Part shown: one piece after another, positions 16,238 to 24,448 of the stretch
Layout: the number at the start of each line of letters is the position of its first letter
How positions within the stretch are numbered: the stretch's first letter is position 1
Assembly: GCA_963801065.1 (NCBI GenBank)
Contig: CAWDDG010000005.1
Coordinates: forward strand, 124,001-188,000
Direction of reading: 5' to 3'
Source: CAWDDG01 sp963801065
GTDB lineage: Bacteria; Actinomycetota; Actinomycetes; Jiangellales; Jiangellaceae
Length of the DNA stretch: 64,000 bases
Translations under genes and position numbers: made by a program
The notes under the pieces: generated by a model
The model's input: only the letters and a program-made list of their open reading frames with translations
What the model was told of the DNA's origin: nothing
Database searches by the model: none

Positions 16238-16408
16238 TCAGATCCCGAGAATCTGCTTCTTCTTCGCCTCGTACTCGTCGTCGGTGATCAGGGCCTGCTC
16301 CTTGAGCCGGCCGAACTGCTTCTCGGACCGTTCGAACTCGGCGAGGATCTCGCTCCGGAAGTCGGGCTTGCTGAAGCCGAGCACCCCCAACTGCACAGGT
16401 CCGATCAT
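16238..16408 (-). CDS. Miniature DUF6325/SHOCT protein
   Basis: A 56-residue protein. The first 25 residues (MIGPVQLGVLGFSKPDFRSE) match the start of DUF6325-type proteins, and the rest (EKQFGRLKEQALITDDEYEA) is a SHOCT module. The globular middle of the usual protein is missing, so this is a natural short fusion or an internal-deletion product that keeps both ends in frame. GAGGA lies 3-4 bases upstream of the ATG. It is the first gene after the palindrome at 16485-16501 and probably begins the SHOCT-SHOCT-DUF6069 transcript. Confidence 0.7.
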   Translation of the reverse strand: MIGPVQLGVLGFSKPDFRSEILAEFERSEKQFGRLKEQALITDDEYEAKKKQILGI

Positions 16409-16484
16409 CGTTCCTCGCCTCTTCAGTCTGCTCCCGGCACGAGGGGCCGCTTCGTTATATCAGACGCGCCGGGCGAACGGGGGG

Positions 16485-16501
16485 ATCATCCGGACGGGAT
16501 G
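16485..16501. promoter_or_regulatory. Palindromic operator, copy 1 of 4 (CATCC-N5-GGATG)
   Basis: ATCATCCGGACGGGATG; the 15-bp core is 16487-16501 with CATCC/GGATG arms. On the minus strand TGATAT (16462-16457) is a plausible -10 box 32 bases from the centre, so the site would sit around -45, where LuxR-type activators bind. It precedes the 16408 SHOCT gene. Confidence 0.7.
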
Positions 16502-16530
16502 TAAGCCGACGCCGGCCTCGTGGCGAGGCG

Positions 16531-18894
16531 TTACTGGCGTGCCATGGCGATCCGCAGGCGCTCGTCCGGCGTGATCAGATGGTCTGGGTCCTCCGCGGCC
16601 TCGTCGATGTCGAGCTGTACCCATCGCACGCGTCCCGTGAAGGCGCTGTCCTTCAGGCCGTAGTCGTCGCTCACAGGGGTCGCGCTGTCCGACCCGAGGT
16701 CGGTCGTCTCATCCCCCGAGAAGAGCATCGGCACAGTTCCGTCAACACGACCCTGGCCTACCTGGTTGCCGTCGAGGTAGAGCGTGACCGTGCCCCCCTT
16801 GCCGAGTCCGCCTCCGTCGTAGGCGAACTCCATCCGTACCTGGTGCTCGCCGGCGGAGATCGGCTCGTCGCCATAGATCTTGAACTGCTGGAGGCCGAAC
16901 AGGTTGTAGCAGAACGCCGGCTTGCCGTCCTTGGCGTAGAGGCTGAAGCCGCCAAACGCGCCCCCCTGGGCGATGATCACGCCACTCGCATCGCTCTCGG
17001 AAACGTCGATCTGGGCGGTGATGGCGAACGACTTGTTCTTGGTGACCACGATGCTGTTTTCGGAGAGCCGGCCCATGCCGCCGAAAAGGATCTGCGAGTT
17101 GCCCTTCACAAGCTGTGGGCGGCCGGCGAGTTCGGCGTTGAAGCGCTCGAAGCGGCGGTCGTCGAGAGGAAGGACGTCGTACTTGACCGCCTCGATCAGG
17201 AACAACCGCTGCAGCTCGTGCAGCTTGTCAGGGTGCGCCCCGGACAGATCATGGGCCTGCGTCCAGTCATCGGGGCCGTAGAGCTCCCACACATCGTCGT
17301 CGAAGGCCGGCATCTCGGTGAGCACCCAGGGGGTGCTGTGCCGGGTCACGGCCGTCCAGCCCTGGTGGTAGATGCCCCGGTTGCAGAACATCTCGAAGTA
17401 CTGGGTCGTGTGGCGATCTTCGGCCTCGGCCTCGTCGAACGAGTAGGACATGCTCACGCCCTGCAGCGGCATCTGCAGGACACCGTTGATGCTCTCGGGC
17501 TCGGGGAGCCCAGCTGCCTCGAGAATCGTCGGGGCGATGTCGATCACATGGTGGAACTGGGAGCGGATCCCGCCCTTCGCCTCGATGCCGTTCGGCCAAT
17601 GGACGATGGTGCCGTTGCGGGTGCCGCCCCAGTGCGACGCGATCTGCTTGGTCCACTGATAGGGGGTGTCCATGGCATGGGCCCAGCCCACGGCGTAGTG
17701 GTTATAGGCAGCCGGCGTGCCGAAGTCGTCGATACGGGACGCCATGAACTCGACCGTCTCGAGCTCGGCTGCACCGTTGAGCACGACAAGTTCGTTGAAG
17801 CAGCCGTTGGGTGTGCCCTCAGCCGACGCGCCGTTGTCCCCGATGATGTAGTAGATGAGCGTGTCGTCGCGAATCTCGAGCTCCGTGAGCGCGTCGATCA
17901 GCCTCCCGACGTGGTGGTCGGTGTGCTCGAGGAAGCCTGCGTAGACCTCCATCTGCCGGGCCAGGACGGGCCTCAGATCTTCCGGCATGTCGTCCCAGGC
18001 GGGGATCTCGGTCGGGCGCGTCGTCAGCTCGGCCTCGGGTGGGATTACACCGAGCTCCTTCTGGCGGGCGAAAGTCTCCTCGCGGAGCCGGTCCCAGCCC
18101 TGGTCGAACCTGCCCTTGTATTTGTCCGCCCACTCCTTGGGCACGTGATGGGGTGCATGGGTAGCGCCCGGCGCGAAATAGACGAAGAAGGGCTTGTCGG
18201 AGGCGAGCGCCTTCTGTTGGCGGATCCAGTCGATCGCCTTGTCGGTCATGTCCTCGGTGAAGTGGTAGCCCTCCTCCGGCGTCCGGTCGGGTTCCACCGG
18301 CACCGTGTCCTGGTAGATGGCCGGGGCCCATTGATTGGTCTCGCCTGCGACGAAGCCATAGAAGTGGTCGAAGCCGGAGCCCGTCGGCCACTGGCGGAAA
18401 GGCCCGATGGGACTGGTCTCCCACACCGGCACTTCGTGGCACTTGCCGAACTGCGCGGTCGAATATCCGTTCAGCTTCAACGTCTCGGCCAGCGGAGCCG
18501 CAGTATTGGGCCGGATCGAGTTGTAGCCCGGGGCCGAAGTCGCGAGCTCGGTGATGCCGCCCATTCCGACCGAGTGGTGGTTCCTGCCTGTCAGCAGGGC
18601 CTGGCGGGTGGGCGAGCAGAGCGCCGTCGTGTGGAAGCGGTTGTACTTCAGGCCGTTCGCGGCCAGTCGCTCCGCGGTCGGCGTCGCGCACGGACCACCG
18701 AACGCGCTGGAGGCGCCGAAGCCGACGTCGTCGAGCAGGACCACCAGCACGTTCGGCGCACCCTCGGGGGGCCGGAGGGGCTCGATCGGCGGGAACGAGG
18801 TTTCGGGGTCTTTGGCGTCGTAGGTCACCATGCCCTGATACGGACGATCGGGGATTGGTAGAACATGGCGCCCAATCGGGCCGCTCTGCGTCAT
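16531..18894 (-). CDS. Arylsulfatase (AtsA-like, formylglycine type)
   Basis: A 787-residue sulfatase, the same length as I recall for mycobacterial AtsA. The sulfatase signature ALCSPTRQALLTGR is at residues 91-104; Cys93 would be oxidised to formylglycine. Metal-binding LLDDVGFG is at about 53-60, and later blocks FFVYFAPGATHAPHH and IIGDNGAS are intact. The C-terminal 200 residues form the beta-rich domain of this subfamily. Start ATG 18894 has AAAGGA eight bases upstream. It hydrolyses sulfate esters; the natural substrate is unknown. It follows the CMD gene by 61 bases in an operon controlled from the divergent region with operator copy 2. No sulfatase-modifying (FGE) gene is in the window. 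Confidence 0.93.
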   Translation of the reverse strand: MTQSGPIGRHVLPIPDRPYQGMVTYDAKDPETSFPPIEPLRPPEGAPNVLVVLLDDVGFGASSAFGGPCATPTAERLAANGLKYNRFHTTALCSPTRQALLTGRNHHSVGMGGITELATSAPGYNSIRPNTAAPLAETLKLNGYSTAQFGKCHEVPVWETSPIGPFRQWPTGSGFDHFYGFVAGETNQWAPAIYQDTVPVEPDRTPEEGYHFTEDMTDKAIDWIRQQKALASDKPFFVYFAPGATHAPHHVPKEWADKYKGRFDQGWDRLREETFARQKELGVIPPEAELTTRPTEIPAWDDMPEDLRPVLARQMEVYAGFLEHTDHHVGRLIDALTELEIRDDTLIYYIIGDNGASAEGTPNGCFNELVVLNGAAELETVEFMASRIDDFGTPAAYNHYAVGWAHAMDTPYQWTKQIASHWGGTRNGTIVHWPNGIEAKGGIRSQFHHVIDIAPTILEAAGLPEPESINGVLQMPLQGVSMSYSFDEAEAEDRHTTQYFEMFCNRGIYHQGWTAVTRHSTPWVLTEMPAFDDDVWELYGPDDWTQAHDLSGAHPDKLHELQRLFLIEAVKYDVLPLDDRRFERFNAELAGRPQLVKGNSQILFGGMGRLSENSIVVTKNKSFAITAQIDVSESDASGVIIAQGGAFGGFSLYAKDGKPAFCYNLFGLQQFKIYGDEPISAGEHQVRMEFAYDGGGLGKGGTVTLYLDGNQVGQGRVDGTVPMLFSGDETTDLGSDSATPVSDDYGLKDSAFTGRVRWVQLDIDEAAEDPDHLITPDERLRIAMARQ

Positions 18895-18955
18895 GGGTGG
18901 ATTCCTTTCGTTGCCCGCGGGCTCGCGGATCGGCCGAATCGGCGGGGAGCAGAAA

Positions 18956-19333
18956 TCACCCGTTCTCACCATCGCCTTCGAGCCGTTCGAGCGCCGAGTC
19001 GATGTCGTACCCGAGGGCCAGCGCAAGCTCCGGTGCTGCGGACACAGCCCGCGCAACACCCACCGTGGGAGTCACGGCAATGAGGACCCCGACGATCTCC
19101 TCCAGCGTCGCGCCAGAGGCGAAGGCCGCTCCGACAGCCTCTTGATATGAGGCTGTCGCCGCGTCCAGGGCCAGGAGCGCTCCGAGCCGGACCAGCGCAT
19201 GGGTCTTCGGGTCGAGTCCCGACTTCTCGATGTTCTCGAGCCGGATGGCCAGCACCGACTCGATGAAGTCCTCGTCGTTCACCGCCAGGCTGCGCAGCCG
19301 CTCGTTGTGCAGCCGGTCTTGGTGTGTCACCAT
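18956..19333 (-). CDS. Carboxymuconolactone decarboxylase (AhpD-like) family protein without CxxC
   Basis: A 125-residue all-helical protein with the CMD family core (ARLENIEKSGLDPKTHALVR-like region; SGATLEEIVGVLIAVTPTVG). The redox-active Cys-x-x-Cys found in AhpD members is absent (ATASYQEAVG occupies its place), so peroxidase activity is unlikely. Many such proteins are annotated only by fold. It is the first gene of an operon with the arylsulfatase and is divergent from the LAL regulator; the palindrome at 19417-19434 lies 84-101 bases upstream. Confidence 0.8.
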   Translation of the reverse strand: MVTHQDRLHNERLRSLAVNDEDFIESVLAIRLENIEKSGLDPKTHALVRLGALLALDAATASYQEAVGAAFASGATLEEIVGVLIAVTPTVGVARAVSAAPELALALGYDIDSALERLEGDGENG

Positions 19334-19416
19334 CGCCCGACTCCCGTCGAGATGCGTCCACCCAGCGCCGCCAATTCGGCTTGCTGCTTCATGGCACAGC
19401 ACGGGCGTCAGCGCCG

Positions 19417-19434
19417 CATCATCCGGACCGGATG
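19417..19434. promoter_or_regulatory. Palindromic operator, copy 2 of 4 (CATCC-N5-GGATG)
   Basis: CATCATCCGGACCGGATG; the 15-bp core 19420-19434 is a perfect palindrome (7-base arms, one central base). It lies between the CMD-arylsulfatase operon (-) and the LAL regulator (+), 44 bases before the GTG at 19478, so it may serve both directions and autoregulate the regulator. Confidence 0.75.
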
Positions 19435-19477
19435 AAATGGGCGTCCGGGCCAGACGGCGCTGGTACCGTCTGGACGC

Positions 19478-21760
19478 GTGAGGGGGTGGTCTCGCCGGCA
19501 CGCCGCACCGAGCCTCAGCCGAGCGCCGGTAACACCGGCGAACCCGCCATTCGGCGTCATCGAATCCAAACTTCATCCGCCCCCGATGCGGGCAGGAACC
19601 GTATCTCGTCGCGCCTTGGTCGATCGGGTCAGCACGTCTCAGGCACGCGTGGTTGCGATCGTCGCCGCGGCAGGGTATGGAAAGACGACGCTGCTCGGCC
19701 AGTGGGGAGAGACGGACCCCAGCGCGGTTGCCTGGATCTCGCTCGACGCCGGAGACAACGATCCCGTCGTGTTGCTGACCCACATGGCGGTTGCACTCGA
19801 CCGCATCGAACCGCTCAGCCCATCCGTGTTCGCTGCCCTCTCGTCACAAGGGGCTTCGGTCATGTCGACCGTGCTTCCCCGGCTGGGAGCGGCCCTTGCC
19901 TCGATGACCCGGCCGGTGGTCTTGCTCCTCGACGACGTTCACAGCCTCGTCGAACAGGCGTGCCTGGACGTCATCGCTGAGCTCGCCGAGCGGCTCCCGG
20001 TGGGCTCTCAACTGGTGGTGACCTCGCGCACCGTTCCAGCCCTTCCGCTCGCCCGGCTTCGCGCCCGTGGTGTTCTGGCGGAGGTCGGCGCCGCCGACTT
20101 GGCGCTGGACGCCGGCGGAGCGCGATCGCTGATGCGAAACGCCGGGGTCGACCTGCCCGATGGAGCCGTGGCCGAGCTGACCCAACGGACGGAGGGCTGG
20201 CCGGCCGGACTCTACCTGGCAGCGCTGTCCGTTCTGGCCCGGGGAGACGGAGAGATTCAAGGAATCCCGTTCACGGGCGACGACCGGTTCGTCGCCGACT
20301 ACGTGCGGTCGGAGATCCTTTCTCGGCTCCCGGACGACCTCGTGCAGTTCCTCGTCCAATCCGCAGTCCTCGACAGGATGTCCGGATCGCTCTGCGACGC
20401 CGTGCTCGACCGGTCCGGATCGGGACAGGTCCTGGGCTCGATCGAGAGTTCCAACCTCTTGCTCGTTCCCCTTGATCACCGTCGAGAGTGGTACCGCTAC
20501 CACCATCTGTTCCGCGACGTGCTCGTCAGCGAGCTGACCTTGCGGGAGCCAGACCTTTCACCGGTCCTCCACCGGAGAGCGGCCGACTGGTTCGACGCGA
20601 ACGGGATGCCCGAGGATGCCGCTCACCACGCCTTTGCCGGAGGGGATCACGATCGGGCCGCCGTCCTGCTCGAGCAGTTGGCGTTGCCGCTCAACCGCAC
20701 CGGCCGGCTCAAGACCTTGCAAGCCTGGCTCGACCGATTCGACGAGAAGGTGATGGAGCGGCATCCGTCGCTGGCAGTGCTCGCCGGGTGGGCCGCAGCG
20801 ATGTCGGGCGACGCCATCGGGGCGGTCTGGTGGGCCGATCTCGCCGAGCGGAGCCCCCACGTCGAGGCTCCGCTCGACGGCGCTACCACAACCGAGTCCA
20901 CGTTGCACCTCCTGCGTGCCCTGACCTGCCGGCGAGGTGTGGAGAGGATGAGAGAGGACGCCGAGGTTGCCGTTCGCCTCGAGACCGAGCACAGCCCCTG
21001 GCGGCCTGCGGCGCTCCTCCTGCACGGGGTGGGCCACCTCCTGGCCGGTGACCTGGATCGGGCGGACGACATCCTCGCCGACGCGGTCGAGTCCGCAGAG
21101 CGGATCGGGGCATTGCCCTCAGCGTCGGTCGCCCTCGCCGAACGGTCCCTGATGGCCTTGGGTCGCGGCAACTGGAACGCGGCCCAGGGTTTCGCCCATC
21201 GCGCCCTCACCGCCGTCGAGACGGGCCATCTCGAGGATTACATGCTGAGTTCGATCACCTTCGCCGCCGTCGCGCGGACAGCACTCCAGCACGGAGACGT
21301 GTCAGTCGCGAGGCAGGAGGTCATCCGGATTCAACGACTGCGGCCGATGCTCACACGTGCCATTCCCTGGCTCGCCACGCAGACGATGGTCGAGTTGGCA
21401 CGAGTGCAATTCGCCCTCTCCGACCGCGCGGGTGCGTGGATGCTGCTCTCCGACGCACGCGAGATCGTCGGCAGGATGCCCGACCCGGGCACACTCGGTG
21501 AACAGCTCGTCGACGTGCAGCAAAGGCTCGAAATGATCCGAGGAGGTGACGTCCCCGGCCCGACCGCCCTCACCGCTGCAGAACTGCGGCTGCTCTCGTA
21601 CCTGCCGACCCATCTGTCATTCCGCGAGATCGGTGAACGCCTCTTCGTCTCGCCCAACACCGTCAAGACGCAAGCCATCTCCATCTACCGCAAGCTGAGT
21701 GTCTCCGCTCGGACCGACGCAGTACGGAGAGCTCGCGACATCGGGCTGCTCGAGGAATAG
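19478..21760 (+). CDS. LAL-type (MalT-like) LuxR-family transcriptional regulator
   Basis: A 760-residue regulator. The N-terminal STAND NTPase has Walker A AAAGYGKTTLLG (residues 63-74) and Walker B VLLLDDVHSLVE; WYRYHHLFRDVL marks the end of the NTPase region. A TPR-like helical sensor follows, and the C-terminus (about 695-755) is a LuxR helix-turn-helix (SFREIGERLFVSPNTVKTQA). Such proteins bind an inducer and ATP, oligomerise and activate transcription. The divergent CMD-arylsulfatase operon and four identical-type palindromes over 8 kb mark it as the candidate regulator of a local regulon. GTG 19478 is the likely start; TACCGT at 19464 could be a -10 box for near-leaderless expression. 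Confidence 0.9.
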   Translation: MRGWSRRHAAPSLSRAPVTPANPPFGVIESKLHPPPMRAGTVSRRALVDRVSTSQARVVAIVAAAGYGKTTLLGQWGETDPSAVAWISLDAGDNDPVVLLTHMAVALDRIEPLSPSVFAALSSQGASVMSTVLPRLGAALASMTRPVVLLLDDVHSLVEQACLDVIAELAERLPVGSQLVVTSRTVPALPLARLRARGVLAEVGAADLALDAGGARSLMRNAGVDLPDGAVAELTQRTEGWPAGLYLAALSVLARGDGEIQGIPFTGDDRFVADYVRSEILSRLPDDLVQFLVQSAVLDRMSGSLCDAVLDRSGSGQVLGSIESSNLLLVPLDHRREWYRYHHLFRDVLVSELTLREPDLSPVLHRRAADWFDANGMPEDAAHHAFAGGDHDRAAVLLEQLALPLNRTGRLKTLQAWLDRFDEKVMERHPSLAVLAGWAAAMSGDAIGAVWWADLAERSPHVEAPLDGATTTESTLHLLRALTCRRGVERMREDAEVAVRLETEHSPWRPAALLLHGVGHLLAGDLDRADDILADAVESAERIGALPSASVALAERSLMALGRGNWNAAQGFAHRALTAVETGHLEDYMLSSITFAAVARTALQHGDVSVARQEVIRIQRLRPMLTRAIPWLATQTMVELARVQFALSDRAGAWMLLSDAREIVGRMPDPGTLGEQLVDVQQRLEMIRGGDVPGPTALTAAELRLLSYLPTHLSFREIGERLFVSPNTVKTQAISIYRKLSVSARTDAVRRARDIGLLEE

Positions 21761-21776
21761 ACGAGTGCCGCCAGGC

Positions 21777-22199
21777 CTAGTCGACCGCCAGCTCGCCGCC
21801 ATGAGCCGCTAGTGCCCAGATGACGAATACGTCGAGGGCGATGATCAGCAGTGACCAGACCGGGTAGTACGGGATGAAGGCGAAGTTGGCGATGGCGCTC
21901 AGGGATGCCAGCAAGATCCCGACGGCCCGGGCCCACGTCCGCCCGCTGAACAGAGCGATACCGGCCAGGGCCACAACGATTCCGGCGATCAGCTGGATCC
22001 ATCCCCATGTCGTGACGTCGAACTCGAATACGTAGTTCGGCGTGGCCACGTAGAAGGTGTCGTCGACCAGAGCGGCCAAACCGGAGATGGCATGGAACAC
22101 CCCGATCATGATCATCAAGATCGCGGCAAAGACGACCAAGCCCACTGCCCCGCTGCTCGGCTCCTTGTACTGCGTCGTGGTGTCCTCGTACTGGCTCAT
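21777..22199 (-). CDS. DUF7144-like four-helix membrane protein
   Basis: A 140-residue membrane protein with four hydrophobic helices (about 18-45, 62-82, 88-108, 112-132) and a conserved WGWIQLIAGIVVALAGIALF block seen in small actinobacterial DUF7144 proteins. GGAGG lies before the ATG (GGGAGGAACGG). It stands alone, convergent with the LAL gene 16 bases away, and has palindrome copy 3 upstream at 22291-22310 with TAACTT (22270-22265) as a -10 box 31 bases from the site centre. It is therefore a likely regulon member. Function unknown. Confidence 0.78.
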   Translation of the reverse strand: MSQYEDTTTQYKEPSSGAVGLVVFAAILMIMIGVFHAISGLAALVDDTFYVATPNYVFEFDVTTWGWIQLIAGIVVALAGIALFSGRTWARAVGILLASLSAIANFAFIPYYPVWSLLIIALDVFVIWALAAHGGELAVD

Positions 22200-22290
22200 C
22201 CGTTCCTCCCAGGGTTCACTCGCCGGTCACGCGCCGTGAGCATCGACCGACTCCACGGTCTCGAAAGTTAGGAGAAGGCACGGGATCGTT

Positions 22291-22310
22291 CATCATCCGA
22301 AGGGGATGAA
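22291..22310. promoter_or_regulatory. Palindromic operator, copy 3 of 4 (CATCC-N5-GGATG)
   Basis: CATCATCCGAAGGGGATGAA; core 22294-22308. The CATCC/GGATG arms are kept while the five central bases differ from copies 2 and 4, which suggests the arms are what is recognised. It lies about 95 bases before the DUF7144 gene, with a minus-strand -10 box 31 bases from its centre. Confidence 0.7.
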
Positions 22311-22389
22311 AAGGCGACGCTAGAGGTCAGACGGCGGCGGGCGGAGGGGAGGGGCGGGCACCGGCAGGGGTGCCCAGGATGAAGTCGAG

Positions 22390-22960
22390 CTACAGCACGC
22401 GCAGCATCGCCGCCACCTCGGTGGCCACTGCGGAGGCGGCGACGGTTCCCTCGGACAGGTCGTGCCAGAAGCCGATCGTCAGGTCGAGGCGGTCGACGCC
22501 GATGGCCACGGTCGCACGTTCGGCGCGGGATCCGCCCAAACTCGCCACACCTTCCATCGCCGCACGCACCCGCCCGACGGGACTTCGGCCGCCCACCCGT
22601 GTGAGGCTGGTGGCGCCTGGGCGCCGTGAAATCACCATGGATCACGGATGAGGCCCCGCGAACCTCACATCGATCAGCGATAGGCACCGGTAGCCTCACC
22701 TGGATCATGGAGAGCGCCCCACCAACGCCACCTGGATCACGGGGCCCGCACCGTGTCGATGTCGATGCTGCCGCGGAGTTTCACGGCGGGCTCGGAGCGG
22801 CGGCCGCCGAGGATCGTGTGGTTGGCCACTGGGCCTTCCAGCAGCTTGACGTTGGGCAGGTGGATCTGACGACCATCCGCAGTCCGGGATCACGACGCTC
22901 CACTGTTCAGCGTCTCGACCTGATTGCCGCCACGAACGACGATTGCGATGCCTGTCATCG
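22390..22960 (-). pseudogene. Decayed MscS-type mechanosensitive channel gene
   Basis: Pieces of an MscS channel C-terminus are readable on the minus strand. Near 22870-22960 the frame reads IVVRGGNQVETLNSGAS, then an in-frame TGA, then RTADGRQIHLPNVKLLEG and RRSEPAVKLRGSIDIDTVR before another stop. After a scrambled segment with a short CCACCTGGATCA repeat, a second frame to 22390 reads VAIGVDRLDLTIGFWHDLSE, like the channel's last domain. Stops and frame changes make a working product impossible. The pore helices are gone. The antiporter gene begins its 3' end immediately beside it. Confidence 0.6.
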
Positions 22961-22970
22961 AACGCTCCGC

Positions 22971-24290
22971 TCAACCCGGCCGCTCGGTCTCATCAGATTC
23001 ACGTCCGCCACCTCGCTCCCGTGGCCGAGCCGACAGGCTCCTGGGAACACGTGTCTCGAGCTGTGGCGCGGCCTCGTGGTGCTCGACCGGGGCGTCGGCG
23101 ACCGCCCGACCGTAGGCAGCAGCCAGCGGGCGGGCCGTGACGCCGTGGGCGATGATCGACAGCAGGATGGTCCAGGTGGCGACCTCGATCAGCGGTTCCG
23201 AGGCCAATCCGCCCGCCTCGAGCGACTCGAACGCCAACAGCGTGAACACGACCGATGCCAGTCCCCTCGGGCCGAACCACCCCATGAAGGCGATCGAAAC
23301 GGGTTTGAGCCCGGTGCCCGCCAGCGCTATGGCCACCGGCACGATCCGCACCAGCGTGAGGCTGACCAGCGCGTACACGATCGCCGACGGATTGAACTCA
23401 TGGGTCAGCAACGGAGCGACGAGCAGTGCGCCGAAGATGGCCCAGACCAGGAAGGATGCGAACAGCCCGAGATCCTCGGTGAAATCGGTAGCCTCACGCA
23501 GCCGGCCGCCGGAGGCGGCGGCGAACAGGATTCCGGCCACGAACGCGGCCACGAAACCGTTGCCGCCCACCGCGACGGCGCCGGCGTAGGACAGCAGCGC
23601 CGTAGCCAGCACCGCCAGCCTGTCGGAGAGCTCCGATGTCCACCGGCGCCGGCGAGCACCGGCCATGAGCCGGCCTACGCCGACACCGACCAGGGTGGCC
23701 ACCAGGATCGCCAGGCCCAGCGCCCGGGCCGCCTCGGCGAGCCAACCCTCCGTTCCGACGTCCTCCTCTGCCACCACGATCGCCAGGAAGAGCGTGACAA
23801 GAGGCGTGGCCATCCCGTCGTTGAGGCCACTCTCGACGTTGAGGGCGCGCCGGATGCGTCCCGGGACCGATCGGTCGGTGAAGACCCCGAGCCCGAGGGC
23901 GGCGTCCGTCGGCGCAAGCATGCTGGCAGCGAGCGCCGCGGCCGCCCAAGTGGCTGCTGGAATCAACCACACGCCGGCCAACGCCCCAGCGAGGACGGTG
24001 AGCGGAAACCCGATCAAGAGAAGCCGCGCCGGGAGGCTGGCATCGAGTCGGACCTCCGTCCACTTGAGCGTGGACGCGTCCGCGAAGAGGATGAGGGCGA
24101 GCGTCACCTCGGCGACGACCTTGACCGCGTCGACGTCGACCGCGAGGTCCAGAATGCCGAAGCCTTCAGGACCGACCAGGGCACCTGTTGCGACAAACAC
24201 CATCGGTGCAGTGATCGACCGACGTTCCAGGCGAGCCGCCACCACGGAATAGCCGATGAACACCGCGGCGAGAACGGTGAGCCCGATCAC
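22971..24290 (-). CDS. Cation/proton antiporter (CPA family, NhaP/KefB-like)
   Basis: A 439-residue membrane protein with about 12 hydrophobic segments. Signature regions are AATWAAAALAASMLAPTDAALG (ion-binding region with Asp), LNVESGLNDGMATPLV (the conserved ND/GLNDG motif) and FMGWFGPRGLASVVF. It should exchange monovalent cations for protons across the cytoplasmic membrane. The GTG at 24290 has no ribosome site; TCTATG at 24302-24297 is a -10 box whose expected transcript start falls on the GTG, so the mRNA is probably leaderless. Palindrome copy 4 is centred 31 bases upstream of that box. Confidence 0.9.
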   Translation of the reverse strand: MIGLTVLAAVFIGYSVVAARLERRSITAPMVFVATGALVGPEGFGILDLAVDVDAVKVVAEVTLALILFADASTLKWTEVRLDASLPARLLLIGFPLTVLAGALAGVWLIPAATWAAAALAASMLAPTDAALGLGVFTDRSVPGRIRRALNVESGLNDGMATPLVTLFLAIVVAEEDVGTEGWLAEAARALGLAILVATLVGVGVGRLMAGARRRRWTSELSDRLAVLATALLSYAGAVAVGGNGFVAAFVAGILFAAASGGRLREATDFTEDLGLFASFLVWAIFGALLVAPLLTHEFNPSAIVYALVSLTLVRIVPVAIALAGTGLKPVSIAFMGWFGPRGLASVVFTLLAFESLEAGGLASEPLIEVATWTILLSIIAHGVTARPLAAAYGRAVADAPVEHHEAAPQLETRVPRSLSARPRERGGGRESDETERPG

Positions 24291-24323
24291 CTACTCCATA
24301 GACCACGACCATTGACGGAACGC

Positions 24324-24341
24324 ATCATCCGGACCGGATGA
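24324..24341. promoter_or_regulatory. Palindromic operator, copy 4 of 4 (CATCC-N5-GGATG)
   Basis: ATCATCCGGACCGGATGA; the 15-bp core (24326-24340) is identical to copy 2. Its centre is 31 bases from the antiporter -10 box (TCTATG), the same spacing as copy 3 and within a base of copy 1. Confidence 0.75.
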
Positions 24342-24448
24342 AGCGCAGATCGCCGGAGGCGGGAGACAGGCTGGGCAGCCGCTGGGCTGCCGGCCCGGGT
24401 GGTGGCCGGGCAGAGCCTCAGCCAGGGGGCGCGCTGAGGCCGACCGGG

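Noticed and set aside
16579..18861. Long + strand open frame opposite the arylsulfatase
   Set aside because: Antisense shadow of a motif-complete sulfatase; composition is that of reverse-strand third-position GC bias.
22626..24341. Long + strand open frame of about 570 codons opposite the antiporter
   Set aside because: It is the antisense of a clear membrane antiporter gene; its translation is Arg/His/Gly-rich low-complexity sequence without motifs, a high-GC artefact.
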